Source: a virus. Taken from it: DNA of 64,000 bases. The notes under the pieces are model-generated. The model made no database searches, was not told the origin of the DNA, and saw only the letters and a list, made by a program, of their open reading frames with translations. A program made the translations under genes and the position numbers. Below are positions 37,981-45,280 of this stretch, piece by piece (positions within the stretch are counted from its first letter, which is position 1; each line of letters opens with the position of its first letter). The stretch is taken from positions 21,896 through 85,895 of the IMG/VR virus record IMGVR_UViG_3300037010_001749; one strand, given 5' to 3'.

Positions 37981-38492
37981 CACGCCCCCACCAGGTGGGC
38001 ACGCTTTTCCAGCTCGAACAGGTGGCGATCACGGCCAGGCTCCAGCACCACGCCGCGGGCACGCTCCCGGGCCCGGTCGGCTTCCAGCGTCGTGTCGCCA
38101 GTCTTCGGGCCGCTGGCCAGCGCCGCGGCCGCAGCCACACGCTCAGCCGCCTTGGCCTTGCGCTCCATGCGCCTGGTGTAGTCCAAGCCACGAATGATCT
38201 CGTCGCCCCAGGCTTCAGCATCAGCTGCGCCCAGGAACTCGACATCGAAGCCGCCCATACGGGCTGTGGCAAGTGTGTAGCGGCTGGCCCGGTCGATGAT
38301 TTCCTGGCCGTGCCGGAACTGGTCCAGGTACTGGGCTGGGCAGACGAAGATCTGCTGCACAGGGCTGGCGCCGAGGGCAATGGCCGTGATGTCGTTCAGG
38401 GTGGCGCCTTCGATGATGGCGTCGACCGTGTCAGGGTGCCGCAGCACGACCGTGAACAGGTTCGGGGGCAGGTAACCGGTTTGCTGGTTCAT
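37980..38492 (-). CDS. Hypothetical protein, 170 aa
   Basis: ATG 38490-38492 six bases after AAGGAG of the repeat at 38500. VVLRHPDTVDAIIEGATLND and EWGDEIIRGLDYTRRMERKA-like helical segments. Much longer open frame to 39080 is a shadow of the genes upstream. Unknown. Confidence 0.68.
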   Translation of the reverse strand: MNQQTGYLPPNLFTVVLRHPDTVDAIIEGATLNDITAIALGASPVQQIFVCPAQYLDQFRHGQEIIDRASRYTLATARMGGFDVEFLGAADAEAWGDEIIRGLDYTRRMERKAKAAERVAAAAALASGPKTGDTTLEADRARERARGVVLEPGRDRHLFELEKRAHLVGA

Positions 38493-38557
38493 CATGAACT
38501 CCTTAGTCCCTAGGGACCGCTTGGTTGACGGCTGGGGCACTCCCCAGCCGGGTTGTT

Positions 38558-38740
38558 TCACCGGCCGTCGGCCGGTGTCTTCTCGCCGCGGATGTCCACA
38601 AGGCCGAGAGCCTCGCCGTACGTCCAATGGGCTCTGACTTCGTGTACCAGGAAGCCCTGGTCTCGCGCCTGGTAGATCAGGTCCACCATCTTGCGCTGGA
38701 TGTCTTTCAGCGCGAGCGGCAGAGGGGTGTAACTGGTCAT
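38558..38740 (-). CDS. Hypothetical protein, 60 aa
   Basis: MTSYTPLPLALKDIQRKMVD then LVHEVRAHWTYGEALGLVDI. Overlaps the small membrane-protein gene (ATGA). The 38493-38557 gap behind it holds a GGCTGGGG/CCCCAGCC hairpin (38531-38550). Confidence 0.66.
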   Translation of the reverse strand: MTSYTPLPLALKDIQRKMVDLIYQARDQGFLVHEVRAHWTYGEALGLVDIRGEKTPADGR

Positions 38741-38892
38741 GGGTGTTTCCGCGGCTGGGGCAGGTCGCCTTCTTTGGGCAAAGCATTCCAGGCCTTGCGC
38801 TCGGCGTAGCCGCCGAGAAGGTAGCCAACAGCGAAGAGGGCGAGACCGAGAGCCACGAAGATGCCGGCCGACAGAGCGATGAACATGTCCAT
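38737..38892 (-). CDS. Small membrane protein, 51 aa
   Basis: One transmembrane helix near residues 3-28 (FIALSAGIFVALGLALFAVG), then a basic/polar tail. ATG 38890-38892 with Shine-Dalgarno from the repeat at 38899. Inner membrane; function unknown. Confidence 0.66.
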   Translation of the reverse strand: MDMFIALSAGIFVALGLALFAVGYLLGGYAERKAWNALPKEGDLPQPRKHP

Positions 38893-38901
38893 GTGGGCTC
38901 C

Positions 38902-39108
38902 TTAGGGTTGGGGAAGGTCGAGCTTGAAGACGGCGTGCTGCGTGGCAAGACACGCAAGGTGCCCGGCGTCCACGCTGGCCCGGCAAGCGTGGTACGGCTG
39001 CGCCCGTTCGTCGAAGAACAGGCACTGGCAACAGTGCGGATTGCCTGGGTGTTCCTCGGGGTGTGCAGGAACAACGACAAGTCGAACAGGAAAGCCCAGG
39101 ACGTTCAT
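38902..39108 (-). CDS. Hypothetical Cys-rich protein, 68 aa
   Basis: HCCQCLFFDERAQPYHACRA plus CLATQH: likely metal-binding. Stop TAA lies in the repeat at 38899; ATGA overlap upstream. Confidence 0.66.
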   Translation of the reverse strand: MNVLGFPVRLVVVPAHPEEHPGNPHCCQCLFFDERAQPYHACRASVDAGHLACLATQHAVFKLDLPQP

Positions 39109-39188
39109 AGCACGCGCTCCAAGAGGTGTTTGCGCTCCCGGTCGGCGTAAGCGATCAGCTGCGCCATCTTCGAGAGCTTGTCGGCCAT
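39105..39188 (-). CDS. Very small protein, 27 aa
   Basis: ATG 39186-39188 in a TGATG junction, stop overlapping the next ATG. MADKLSKMAQLIAYADRERK then HLLERVL: one amphipathic helix. Coupled at both ends, hence probably real. Confidence 0.55.
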   Translation of the reverse strand: MADKLSKMAQLIAYADRERKHLLERVL

Positions 39189-39343
39189 CAAAAACCTCCA
39201 GTGATTGAAAGAGCCACTTGTCGGCCCCATCGGTAGGCAGTCGGGCTGCCCTGCGGGTCCCGCAAGTTGTCGACGATGTAGTCGACGAAGCCCAAGCAGA
39301 AGTATTTCACAGCTTGCCAGGTTTGCAAAATGTGATCAGTCAC
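39188..39343 (-). CDS. Small hypothetical protein, 51 aa
   Basis: GTG 39341-39343, six bases after AAGGAGG of the repeat at 39352. MTDHILQTWQAVKYFCLGFV start. Unknown. Confidence 0.6.
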   Translation of the reverse strand: MTDHILQTWQAVKYFCLGFVDYIVDNLRDPQGSPTAYRWGRQVALSITGGF

Positions 39344-39782
39344 CGTAGGCCTCCTTAGCATTGAGGAGCCAGAGGATCATCGGCTCGGGGTCCGGCGGAT
39401 TGCCGTTGGTTCCCTTGGAGTAGGGGCTGTGGTGCTCGCCGCTCATGAGGCGGTCACAAGCCGTGTTGCCGCGCACCTCGTGCAGCGGGCACTCCTCGCA
39501 CTCCGGAGTGCCGGACCAATCCGGGTCGTCCACTTCACGCTCCTCCGCGTCGGTGTCGTAATGCTTCGCGCACAGCGCGCAGCTTTTGGCATCGATTCTG
39601 AGGGCAGATTCGCGTCCCTCCCCGGTAACAACGCCATCTGTGAAGCTGACGCCGTGCTTGGCCAGATTCTCGGGCCGCAGGCCGATCCACTTCTGCAGGC
39701 TGTGCGCCGTGGGCTTGGCCCTGGCCTCAGGCGAGTCGGCACAGCAGGGGTAGAACTCCTTTGACCAGGTTTTATAGCTCAT
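39336..39782 (-). CDS. Cys-rich hypothetical protein, 148 aa
   Basis: Several Cys pairs (YPCCAD, SCALCAKHYD, ECEECPLH, ACDRL) suggest metal binding. C-terminus WLLNAKEAYGD is encoded through the repeat at 39352. Ribosome binding site from the repeat at 39792. Unknown. Confidence 0.7.
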   Translation of the reverse strand: MSYKTWSKEFYPCCADSPEARAKPTAHSLQKWIGLRPENLAKHGVSFTDGVVTGEGRESALRIDAKSCALCAKHYDTDAEEREVDDPDWSGTPECEECPLHEVRGNTACDRLMSGEHHSPYSKGTNGNPPDPEPMILWLLNAKEAYGD

Positions 39783-39794
39783 TTCAAGCTCTCC

Positions 39795-40349
39795 TTAGCG
39801 TTGAGGACGGGCGTTCTTGCCCTTGGTGGTGATAGCGCCCTGGGCGTTGAGATAGCCCAGGGCGATAAGGGAGCGCTTCGCAAGCGCGAAGCGCTCGGTC
39901 GAGATGCCGCGGCGCCGCAGTTCGTCGGCCCGTGCGAAGCTCTTCAGCCCACACGTCACGTCAAGCACCTGCAGTTCGTCGGCCGACAGAGTCGGGCCCG
40001 GCGCCGGCAGCAAAGGCGCCGCGTTGTCCGGATGAACGTAGACCGTCGGGTCCATGTACTTGCCGCAGAAGCAGCACGACTCAACGATGGCGAAGCCTGG
40101 CTTCAGGTGGATGTTCTTGTCCTTGCGACAGCTGAACCAGGGCGGGCTCCACGCATCGGTGACGCTGGCCATGCGGCCCGTGGCCAGTTCCAATGCGTCG
40201 TACTGGTAGCGAGTGCCACCGTCCCACACGCCAGCGTATGCCGGGATGTGCACTTCCGTGGTGGCGTGCAACTTGACAGACTTTCGTCCTGTGATGCCGC
40301 GCAAGTGCAGCGGCAGTTCCTTGGTGTCAACGTGAATGGCTTGGCTCAT
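39795..40349 (-). CDS. Hypothetical protein, 184 aa
   Basis: SCRKDKNIHLKPGFAIVESC followed by CFCGKY provides a Cys cluster; a C-terminal wHTH-like region (DELRRRGISTERFALAKRSL). AAAGGAGAAGTTAGCC before ATG 40347-40349. Stop TAA in the repeat at 39792. May be a DNA-binding protein. Confidence 0.7.
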   Translation of the reverse strand: MSQAIHVDTKELPLHLRGITGRKSVKLHATTEVHIPAYAGVWDGGTRYQYDALELATGRMASVTDAWSPPWFSCRKDKNIHLKPGFAIVESCCFCGKYMDPTVYVHPDNAAPLLPAPGPTLSADELQVLDVTCGLKSFARADELRRRGISTERFALAKRSLIALGYLNAQGAITTKGKNARPQR

Positions 40350-40383
40350 GGCTAACTTCTCCTTTGACTGACCACTATGGCCA

Positions 40384-40407
40384 GTGGCAAGCGTTGGCGC
40401 TTGCCAC
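40384..40407. other. Perfect hairpin in intergenic gap
   Basis: GTGGCAAGCG / CGCTTGCCAC, 10-bp stem, 4-nt loop, between the 131-aa and 184-aa genes. No T-run on the leftward side; a pause or processing site is possible. Confidence 0.45.
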
Positions 40408-40434
40408 TACCCACGAGGGATAGCGGTGCGTGCT

Positions 40435-40830
40435 TTACTCCGCAAGGTTCGTGGCGGGCATCTCCTTAGTACTAGGGACCGGAGCAGGCAGCACTCGCCG
40501 CGCCAGGTCATCGATGAGTTGGGCCACGACCGTCGGCACGCTGTCAAGGGTCTGGTCGTCGTCCAGGCGCCTGAGCCTGCGGTCGCGCTTGATGGCGATG
40601 GTGTGCTTGGCTACCGTTGTCGTGCCGTTCGCGTACACCTTAACGGTCATGGGGCGGCCGCTCAGGCTCTGTACGATCCAGGAAGGGTGCTTCAGGGCTC
40701 GGCTGTTGGCCCGGCCAGCCAGAAGCCTTGGGTCTGCTCCGGCCTTGGGGCGGTCAAGCACCAGGACGACAGCTCCGGCGTCATTCCCGGAAATAACAAG
40801 GGCTTTGCAGCCCGGTTCGATCGGTTTCAT
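40435..40830 (-). CDS. Hypothetical protein, 131 aa
   Basis: MKPIEPGCKALVISGNDAGA start, then AIKRDRRLRRLDDD. PVPSTKEMPATN near the end is encoded across the repeat at 40463, another in-coding copy. Ribosome binding site from the repeat at 40837. Confidence 0.7.
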   Translation of the reverse strand: MKPIEPGCKALVISGNDAGAVVLVLDRPKAGADPRLLAGRANSRALKHPSWIVQSLSGRPMTVKVYANGTTTVAKHTIAIKRDRRLRRLDDDQTLDSVPTVVAQLIDDLARRVLPAPVPSTKEMPATNLAE

Positions 40831-40845
40831 GCTGGCTCCTTAGGG

Positions 40846-41229
40846 TTAGGGAGTCAGGCTGCGCCGCTTGGCGCAGCCACGTGCGTACTCGGTGCCGGCC
40901 GCGTCCGTGGCCAGCGTGATGAGACCGTGGGCCATCTGGTTGTGGTCGAACCAGAGGAATAGCCAGGCACGCTGGCCGTACACCACGCAGGCCTCACCAT
41001 CGGCCGGCGTCTCGCTCCGGCACAGCTCCGTGTAGAGGACAGGGCGGCAGCCGTGCGGCATCTCGCCCAGGTCGTGAGCCGTCAGCGGGTCGCGGCAAGC
41101 CACAAGGTCGGGGGCCTGGGCCATGCCTGCGCAGGCCGCTACTGCGCGCTCGGCCTCAGCGTGGAAGTAGACGCCAGACCAGAAGCAGTCGGCCATGGTG
41201 GCATGGGCATGGCCAAAGAAGTTGTGCAT
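40846..41229 (-). CDS. Hypothetical protein, 127 aa
   Basis: Six Cys residues spread over the chain; AWLFLWFDHNQMAHGLITLA. Two stops in a row, the second inside the repeat at 40837. Ribosome binding site from the repeat at 41236. Unknown. Confidence 0.7.
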   Translation of the reverse strand: MHNFFGHAHATMADCFWSGVYFHAEAERAVAACAGMAQAPDLVACRDPLTAHDLGEMPHGCRPVLYTELCRSETPADGEACVVYGQRAWLFLWFDHNQMAHGLITLATDAAGTEYARGCAKRRSLTP

Positions 41230-41238
41230 GGCGGCTCC

Positions 41239-41700
41239 TTAGGCGTTAAGGAGAAAGGAGAGGACAGCGACCATCTCCCGGGCCTGGTCGGGCATCACGT
41301 AGTCGATGCCCGACTCACCGGGCCTGACGTCGGCCATGAGGTCGATCGACACCCGCTCGAAGGCAAGCAGGCGCAGATGGCTGCGTATGGCCGACTCGTT
41401 CCGGGCGGTCACCCACATAGGTGGCGCGCTCGGGCTGTCGTCGATGGTCAGCTGATAGACCTTGGGGCTCCGCTGGGCCCGGTCCTCGGGCCAGCCGAAA
41501 ACCTTGGCCGCCTCGTGGGCCAGCCAGCATTCGAAATCGCTGCAGCTGCCGTCCAGGGTCTTGCGGCCCTCCAGGTAGGCCCAGACAACCTCGAGGGTGC
41601 GGGCAGCGAAGTCGCGGGGGTCGGGGCAGAAGTTGGGCTCGCGGTCCATGCGCTCTGCGCAGGCACCGCGGACGAACATGCGGAGATGGTTGAGTTCCAT
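41239..41700 (-). CDS. Hypothetical protein, 153 aa
   Basis: ATG 41698-41700 after AAGGAG of the repeat at 41709. PDPRDFAARTLEVVWAYLEG and DFECWLAHEAAKVFGWPEDR; ends SFLLNA with TAA in the repeat at 41236. Unknown. Confidence 0.7.
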   Translation of the reverse strand: MELNHLRMFVRGACAERMDREPNFCPDPRDFAARTLEVVWAYLEGRKTLDGSCSDFECWLAHEAAKVFGWPEDRAQRSPKVYQLTIDDSPSAPPMWVTARNESAIRSHLRLLAFERVSIDLMADVRPGESGIDYVMPDQAREMVAVLSFLLNA

Positions 41701-41728
41701 GTAGATGCTCCTTAGGGTTGGGGAAGGG

Positions 41729-41965
41729 TCAGCGCAGGTTGATGTAGCCGGGCATGCCCACAGCTCGGGCGAACAGGTTTGCGTCGTGCCTGTTCGCAAG
41801 GTGTTGGATCAGGTACTTGGACAGGCTCACGGCTTCGTCGCTGAGCCGGCGTGCCTCGATGAACTGCTCCATGGTGACCTGGTCAAAGTGACCGGTCATC
41901 GGCACGTGCTTGCCTATACGTGCTCTGAGCGGACGCGCCATGCGGCAGATCGTTTTTGGGTGCAA
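41729..41965 (-). CDS. Hypothetical protein, 78 aa
   Basis: TTG 41963-41965 six bases after AAGGAG of the repeat at 41973. VTMEQFIEARRLSDEAVSLS is helical. First gene of the main leftward block before a 660-bp non-coding gap. Confidence 0.62.
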   Translation of the reverse strand: MHPKTICRMARPLRARIGKHVPMTGHFDQVTMEQFIEARRLSDEAVSLSKYLIQHLANRHDANLFARAVGMPGYINLR

Positions 41966-42412
41966 GGTTCTCTCCTTAGGGGCTAGGGAAGGGGCTGGTT
42001 CGGTGGGTCTACGTGTTGCTGGTCGTAGGAGTCTCCTTAGGGTTGGGGAAGTAACTTAGTTACGGGGTTGGGCGAAACTGCGGAACAGAGGCGGTTACAA
42101 CTGCGTTTTTGCAGATGTACTACAGATGACAAAATTCTGGTGATTTTGCTTTTGTCAACTTGGATCCGGATTTAAGAAAAAAATAGGGGGTGGGGGGGCA
42201 GCTCCAGAGCGCTTTTTGGCGCGTTTTCAGGCGTTTTGGGCATGGGTGGGGGGTATGCCTGAAGGACAAAACACGTGAAAAAGCCAGCTTATTACGAGGG
42301 TTTCCCTGTAGGTGTAAGTAAATCTACATAGGGTCATCTAAGATCATCTGATGCTGAGTTACAGCCGTTTTCCGAATCTGTGTGTGATTTACTGCACACT
42401 TGCGCTCTGGCC

Positions 42413-42426
42413 TGTGACTTCCGTCA
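42413..42426. other. Small hairpin
   Basis: GTGAC-TTCC-GTCAC directly beside the stronger hairpin at 42435. Confidence 0.35.
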
Positions 42427-42434
42427 CGGCTCAG

Positions 42435-42462
42435 CCCCGGGACACTTGCGAGTGTCCCGGGG
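42435..42462. terminator. Strong 12-bp hairpin, possible terminator
   Basis: CCCCGGGACACT / AGTGTCCCGGGG with a TGCG loop, followed on the plus strand by TTCCTTCTGTCTT. The T-run is imperfect and there is no rightward gene before it, so it could instead stop leftward RNA or be an operator-like cruciform. Confidence 0.5.
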
Positions 42463-42626
42463 TTCCTTCTGTCTTGCACCGTTTTACGCGTTATCCAAGA
42501 CTCCACCGGGCGGCCAGACCCGGCTTCAAGACATAGCCCGCGAGTGAACCCTGTGCAGGCATGCATGCCTGCTCCCTAGGGGTAGGGAACACTGGCCAGC
42601 CCACAAAGTGGGCTGGGCGCTGTTCC

Positions 42627-42830
42627 TTACGCTCCGTACTGCAGAACCCGGAGCGTGTCGGCGTCATACCTGACTCCGGGCTCGCAGTTCACGCCGGTCT
42701 CGTCCATGTGGGTGAAGGCGGCTTCGCGGTTTTGCCCGTCCAGCTCATGCCAAGCCGCCGCGCTATCTCGCGGTGCCGCGGTTTGAATGGTAGGCCTCAG
42801 CCAGCCCTGGGCCTGGTGATAGCGCCTCAT
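42627..42830 (-). CDS. Hypothetical protein, 67 aa
   Basis: MRRYHQAQGWLRPTIQTAAP start, EAAFTHMDETGVNCEPGVRY. ATGA overlap with the membrane-protein gene. Followed (leftward) by the variant repeat at 42573. Confidence 0.65.
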   Translation of the reverse strand: MRRYHQAQGWLRPTIQTAAPRDSAAAWHELDGQNREAAFTHMDETGVNCEPGVRYDADTLRVLQYGA

Positions 42831-43006
42831 ACTTGCTCCGCGCAGTCAAGGCACAGAGCCGCAAGGCAGGCGCAGATCACCGCGCCACCAAGCGCTGCCG
42901 CAGGGTGCAAGCCGTGCCCGATGTCCACGTAATCGGTCGCGAGACTTGCGAAAATGCCGATACAGGCAAGCATGCCCGTGAAAAACGCCAGAAAAACTGT
43001 GCGCAT
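42827..43006 (-). CDS. Small membrane protein, 59 aa
   Basis: Two hydrophobic helices (VFLAFFTGMLACIGIFASLA and AALGGAVICACLAALCL) with a short His/Gly loop. ATG 43004-43006. Size and topology are like small holins or inner-membrane superinfection proteins, but I cannot choose. Confidence 0.62.
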   Translation of the reverse strand: MRTVFLAFFTGMLACIGIFASLATDYVDIGHGLHPAAALGGAVICACLAALCLDCAEQV

Positions 43007-43008
43007 GA

Positions 43009-43182
43009 TCAGACCTTTGCGGGTTGCAGGTTACGAATGGGCGCGGGCTTGATGGCCGCGAAGCGCTGGGCAAGGGCCTGGTTTTCCTTAGCGCTGAGGA
43101 AGCGGGCTTCCGCTTCGCGCTGCAGTTGCTCAGCCAGGCTCATGTGGGCCAGTCGGTCACTTTTCACTTTGAGCCCTTCCAT
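43009..43182 (-). CDS. Hypothetical helical protein with in-frame repeat copy, 57 aa
   Basis: ATG 43180-43182 (MEGLKVKSDRLAHMSLAEQL). EARFLSAKENQALAQRF is encoded across the repeat at 43085-43100. ATG 43141-43143 is a shorter alternative. Unknown. Confidence 0.6.
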   Translation of the reverse strand: MEGLKVKSDRLAHMSLAEQLQREAEARFLSAKENQALAQRFAAIKPAPIRNLQPAKV

Positions 43183-43487
43183 GTGCGGATGGTCGAAGAT
43201 GTGTAGGCCGTGCCGATGACGTGGACCTTGGCAGGCGGCCACCTGCTAGGCTGCTGTGCCACGGGCGCCGGTCCCTTGGCCTTTGCCGTCGAATGCCACC
43301 ATGGCCGGACCGGGTCTGGTTCCCCCATGCACGTGCCCAGCGCCCACACAACCTGTAGCGTGCCCCAAATGCGAACTTCAGCGCCGGGAGTCAGCTTTGC
43401 CCTTTCGATAGCCCTGTGCATGCTTTTGGTGCGCCGGCCATAGGCACACAGAACCCCGTCGCTGGGGCAGAAAGTTTGGTAGAACAT
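43164..43487 (-). CDS. Hypothetical protein, 107 aa
   Basis: ATG 43485-43487 seven bases after AAGGA. MFYQTFCPSDGVLCAYGRRT start, later RIWGTLQVVWALGTC. Unknown. Confidence 0.66.
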   Translation of the reverse strand: MFYQTFCPSDGVLCAYGRRTKSMHRAIERAKLTPGAEVRIWGTLQVVWALGTCMGEPDPVRPWWHSTAKAKGPAPVAQQPSRWPPAKVHVIGTAYTSSTIRTWKGSK

Positions 43488-43517
43488 CCGTTCGTCCTTT
43501 TCGCAGGCACCATGCCT

Positions 43518-43578
43518 ACGGGCTTCCCTAGTGCACTGGGGAAGCCCGTAGATACGGGGCCCCGGGAGCGTCCCGGGG
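43518..43578. terminator. Two adjacent GC-rich hairpins
   Basis: ACGGGCTTCCC/GGGGAAGCCCGT around the variant repeat at 43525, and GCCCCGGGA/TCCCGGGGC at 43558-43578. They fill the 43488-43585 gap behind the 216-aa gene; no T-run, so termination is only possible, not certain. Confidence 0.45.
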
Positions 43579-43585
43579 CAGGCCC

Positions 43586-44236
43586 TCAAGCGGCAAGGGC
43601 CAGACCGTCGGCGCGTTCGGCCATCGGTGTGACCTTTGTAGCTGGGCGGATGCTTGCCAGCGCTTCGACTTGCGCTGGGGTCAAGGCGTCAGCCTTGTGC
43701 ATGGCGCACAGCTGGGCGATCACTGCATCTACGTTCAAGCCGCCGGACTCGGTGCCGGACTTGGCGCCGGACTCGGTGCCGGACTTGGCGCCGGACTCGG
43801 TGCCGGACTTGGCGCCGGACTCTGATGCTTTTGTCAACCGCTCGGCTTCGGCTTTCAGCGCCGATTGGTTTGACGTAGCAACGCTGGCAGTGATGCGGCC
43901 AAGGTCGAAGGGTTCCAATGTCACGACTCGTGCAGGCCCTTTGCCGCTAGCCACGTAGTAGTTCACGACTCCACTGCGGGCTCTGGCGAACTTCCGTAGG
44001 GTGAGAATGTAGACGTACAGCGTCTTTACCGGGCCGGACAATGACTTGTCCAACGTGGCCCACCCCGTAGCCGCAGGAAGCTCGTTTCGTTCGCAGACGA
44101 GCTGGCGGATCTCCTCGGCCAGTACTTCCATGGTAACGAAAGATTGTAGTGCTGCTTCTTGTAGCAGGGCAAACGCGGTGCCTTTGCCTTGAGCTGCAGC
44201 GTAAACGGCGATAGCTTTTTCGGAGAATTGGCGCAT
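43586..44236 (-). CDS. Protein with tandem SGAKSGTE repeats, 216 aa
   Basis: ATG 44234-44236, first gene of the leftward set. The N-terminal half (QFSEKAIAVYAAAQGKGTAF and YVYILTLRKFARARSGV) is followed by three 8-residue ESGAKSGT repeats and a helical C-terminus (NVDAVIAQLCAMHKADALTP). It could be an early regulator or DNA-binding protein because of its position next to the divergent region, but I do not recognise it. Confidence 0.72.
   Translation of the reverse strand: MRQFSEKAIAVYAAAQGKGTAFALLQEAALQSFVTMEVLAEEIRQLVCERNELPAATGWATLDKSLSGPVKTLYVYILTLRKFARARSGVVNYYVASGKGPARVVTLEPFDLGRITASVATSNQSALKAEAERLTKASESGAKSGTESGAKSGTESGAKSGTESGGLNVDAVIAQLCAMHKADALTPAQVEALASIRPATKVTPMAERADGLALAA
43744..43820. 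repeat. 24-bp tandem repeat, three copies, in coding sequence
   Basis: Unit close to ggactcggtgccggacttgg plus cgcc, encoding ESGAKSGT. In-frame (24 = 8 codons), so copy number can vary without frameshift. Confidence 0.8.
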
Positions 44237-45280
44237 GGTATCGATCCTTAAGACTAGGGTAAATGCGGCCCGATTATTCGGGCCGGTAATCCGAAGGATT
44301 ACCCTAATGGGCGGCCATTAGGGAAACCCTCGTGAGGGTTTCGGTTTCACAAGCCGCGGGTTAGGCCCTAAACCTTACCGCGGCTAGAAACCATGAGCGC
44401 TAAGACAATGCGCATGCCTCAAAAAGTTAGCCGGGTTCTCAATTTTGACCCGTGGCTAACTTCGCTGCTATCAAAACCCGTTACAGGGTGCCTGTCTGCA
44501 CTATGCATATACATCCGCGCCTTTCGGCTGCTAATCGGGGTCATTCTTTCGCTTTTCGAATGGTTTGCACGGCGGCTATGTTCGGGGTTTTCTTTCGCAT
44601 CCTTTCCCTCGTTTGTTTCTCTTGGCACAAGGTGGCCTCACGTCCTATCTCACCGCCTAGGTGGGCGCCGGGCCCGCTATCCCGGCCGCGCCTCACGGCG
44701 CGGATTTCTGGCCTAACCCTGCCAGTCTGGTGCGCAAACCCCTAGGGGCTCACCCTAGAGATAGCGCGCTTGAGTTGTTAAAGAGCGCTGCCGGAGCCTA
44801 CCGCCGGACTGCGCCGCGGGCTTACCGCCCGGGGCTTGCATCTATCGTTTCCTCTAGTGCATGGCTAGTAATGTATCCCTAAGCGCTAAGGAACCAATCA
44901 GGACAAACCCTAATAGGGTTTACCCCACATATAACTTCGGTGCGCGACGCATGCACGCGTTAAATAGATTCGGAATTAGCGAAACGCAATAGGGGTTTAC
45001 CCTAATGTTCTGCATTCGCTGTTTTTTCAGACCCCCATAGGGGTTAGGTACCAAAAGGCAAAAAAGGCCATAAACGGCCGTCTGATGCTTTCCAGCGGCA
45101 AAGGGTTAACCCCTAGTCTAGCTGGCCTGGTTTTTGACGGCATGTTTGTTGCCTGTTACAATTACACGCCCATTAGTAACACACTGATACGCACGCATCG
45201 GCTATTCGGCCCATGCCAGCAAGCACGCACATCCTTAGCCCTAAGGGCCATGCGGGTATCACTGGGCCATGCCCAGCGCT
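44237..45280. promoter_or_regulatory. Divergent non-coding region rich in CCCTA/TAGGG palindromes
   Basis: Separates leftward and rightward genes; no convincing gene seen. Hairpins include GGCCCGA/TCGGGCC (44267-44284), CCCTAATGG/CCATTAGGG (about 44300-44322), GCCGCGG/CCGCGGC (about 44355-44385), and AAACCCTA-AT-AGGGTTT (about 44904-44920). Further CCCTA or TAGGG half-sites occur near 44740, 44985, 45035 and 45108, and repeat copies at 44245, 44876 and 45232. Likely contains early and late promoters and operators. Confidence 0.5.

Larger units (their letters stand above)
41990..42572. other. Non-coding gap with repeats and a weak promoter candidate
   Basis: No convincing gene. Contains the repeat copy at 42034, the palindrome GTAACTTAGTTAC (42051-42063), a G-run near 42186, and on the minus strand TTGACA (42153-42158) as a possible -35 for the leftward block, though no good -10 follows at 17 bp. 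Poly-A/T-rich sequence around 42170-42185 is unusual for this genome. May hold the leftward early promoter. Confidence 0.35.
19841..45247. repeat. Dispersed palindromic stop/RBS repeat, about 34 copies
   Basis: A ~16-bp imperfect palindrome, plus-strand consensus TCCTTAGnnnTrrGGA (minus strand TCCYYAnnnCTAAGGA), recurs at starts 19841, 21174, 22316, 28493, 29652, 30384, 30659, 31338, 31894, 33287, 33686, 34367, 34939 (flipped), 35450, 36162, 36746, 37516, 37738, 38500, 38899, 39352, 39792, 40463, 40837, 41236, 41709, 41973, 42034, 42573, 43085, 43525, 44245, 44876 and 45232. Its right-hand arm on the minus strand is AAGGAG, placed 4-9 bases before a start codon, and the TAA/TAG inside it often ends the previous gene. 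None was seen in the replication or structural modules. The span given covers first to last copy; only the listed sites are repeat. Confidence 0.85.

Noticed and set aside
44393-44716. Plus-strand 107-aa open frame
   Set aside because: No Shine-Dalgarno, runs through hairpin-rich sequence, and the translated protein ends in a shadow-like Arg-rich tail.
19841-45247. Telomere-like TTAGGG motif in the dispersed repeat
   Set aside because: Copies are single, spaced by genes and palindromic; resemblance to telomeric repeats is by chance.
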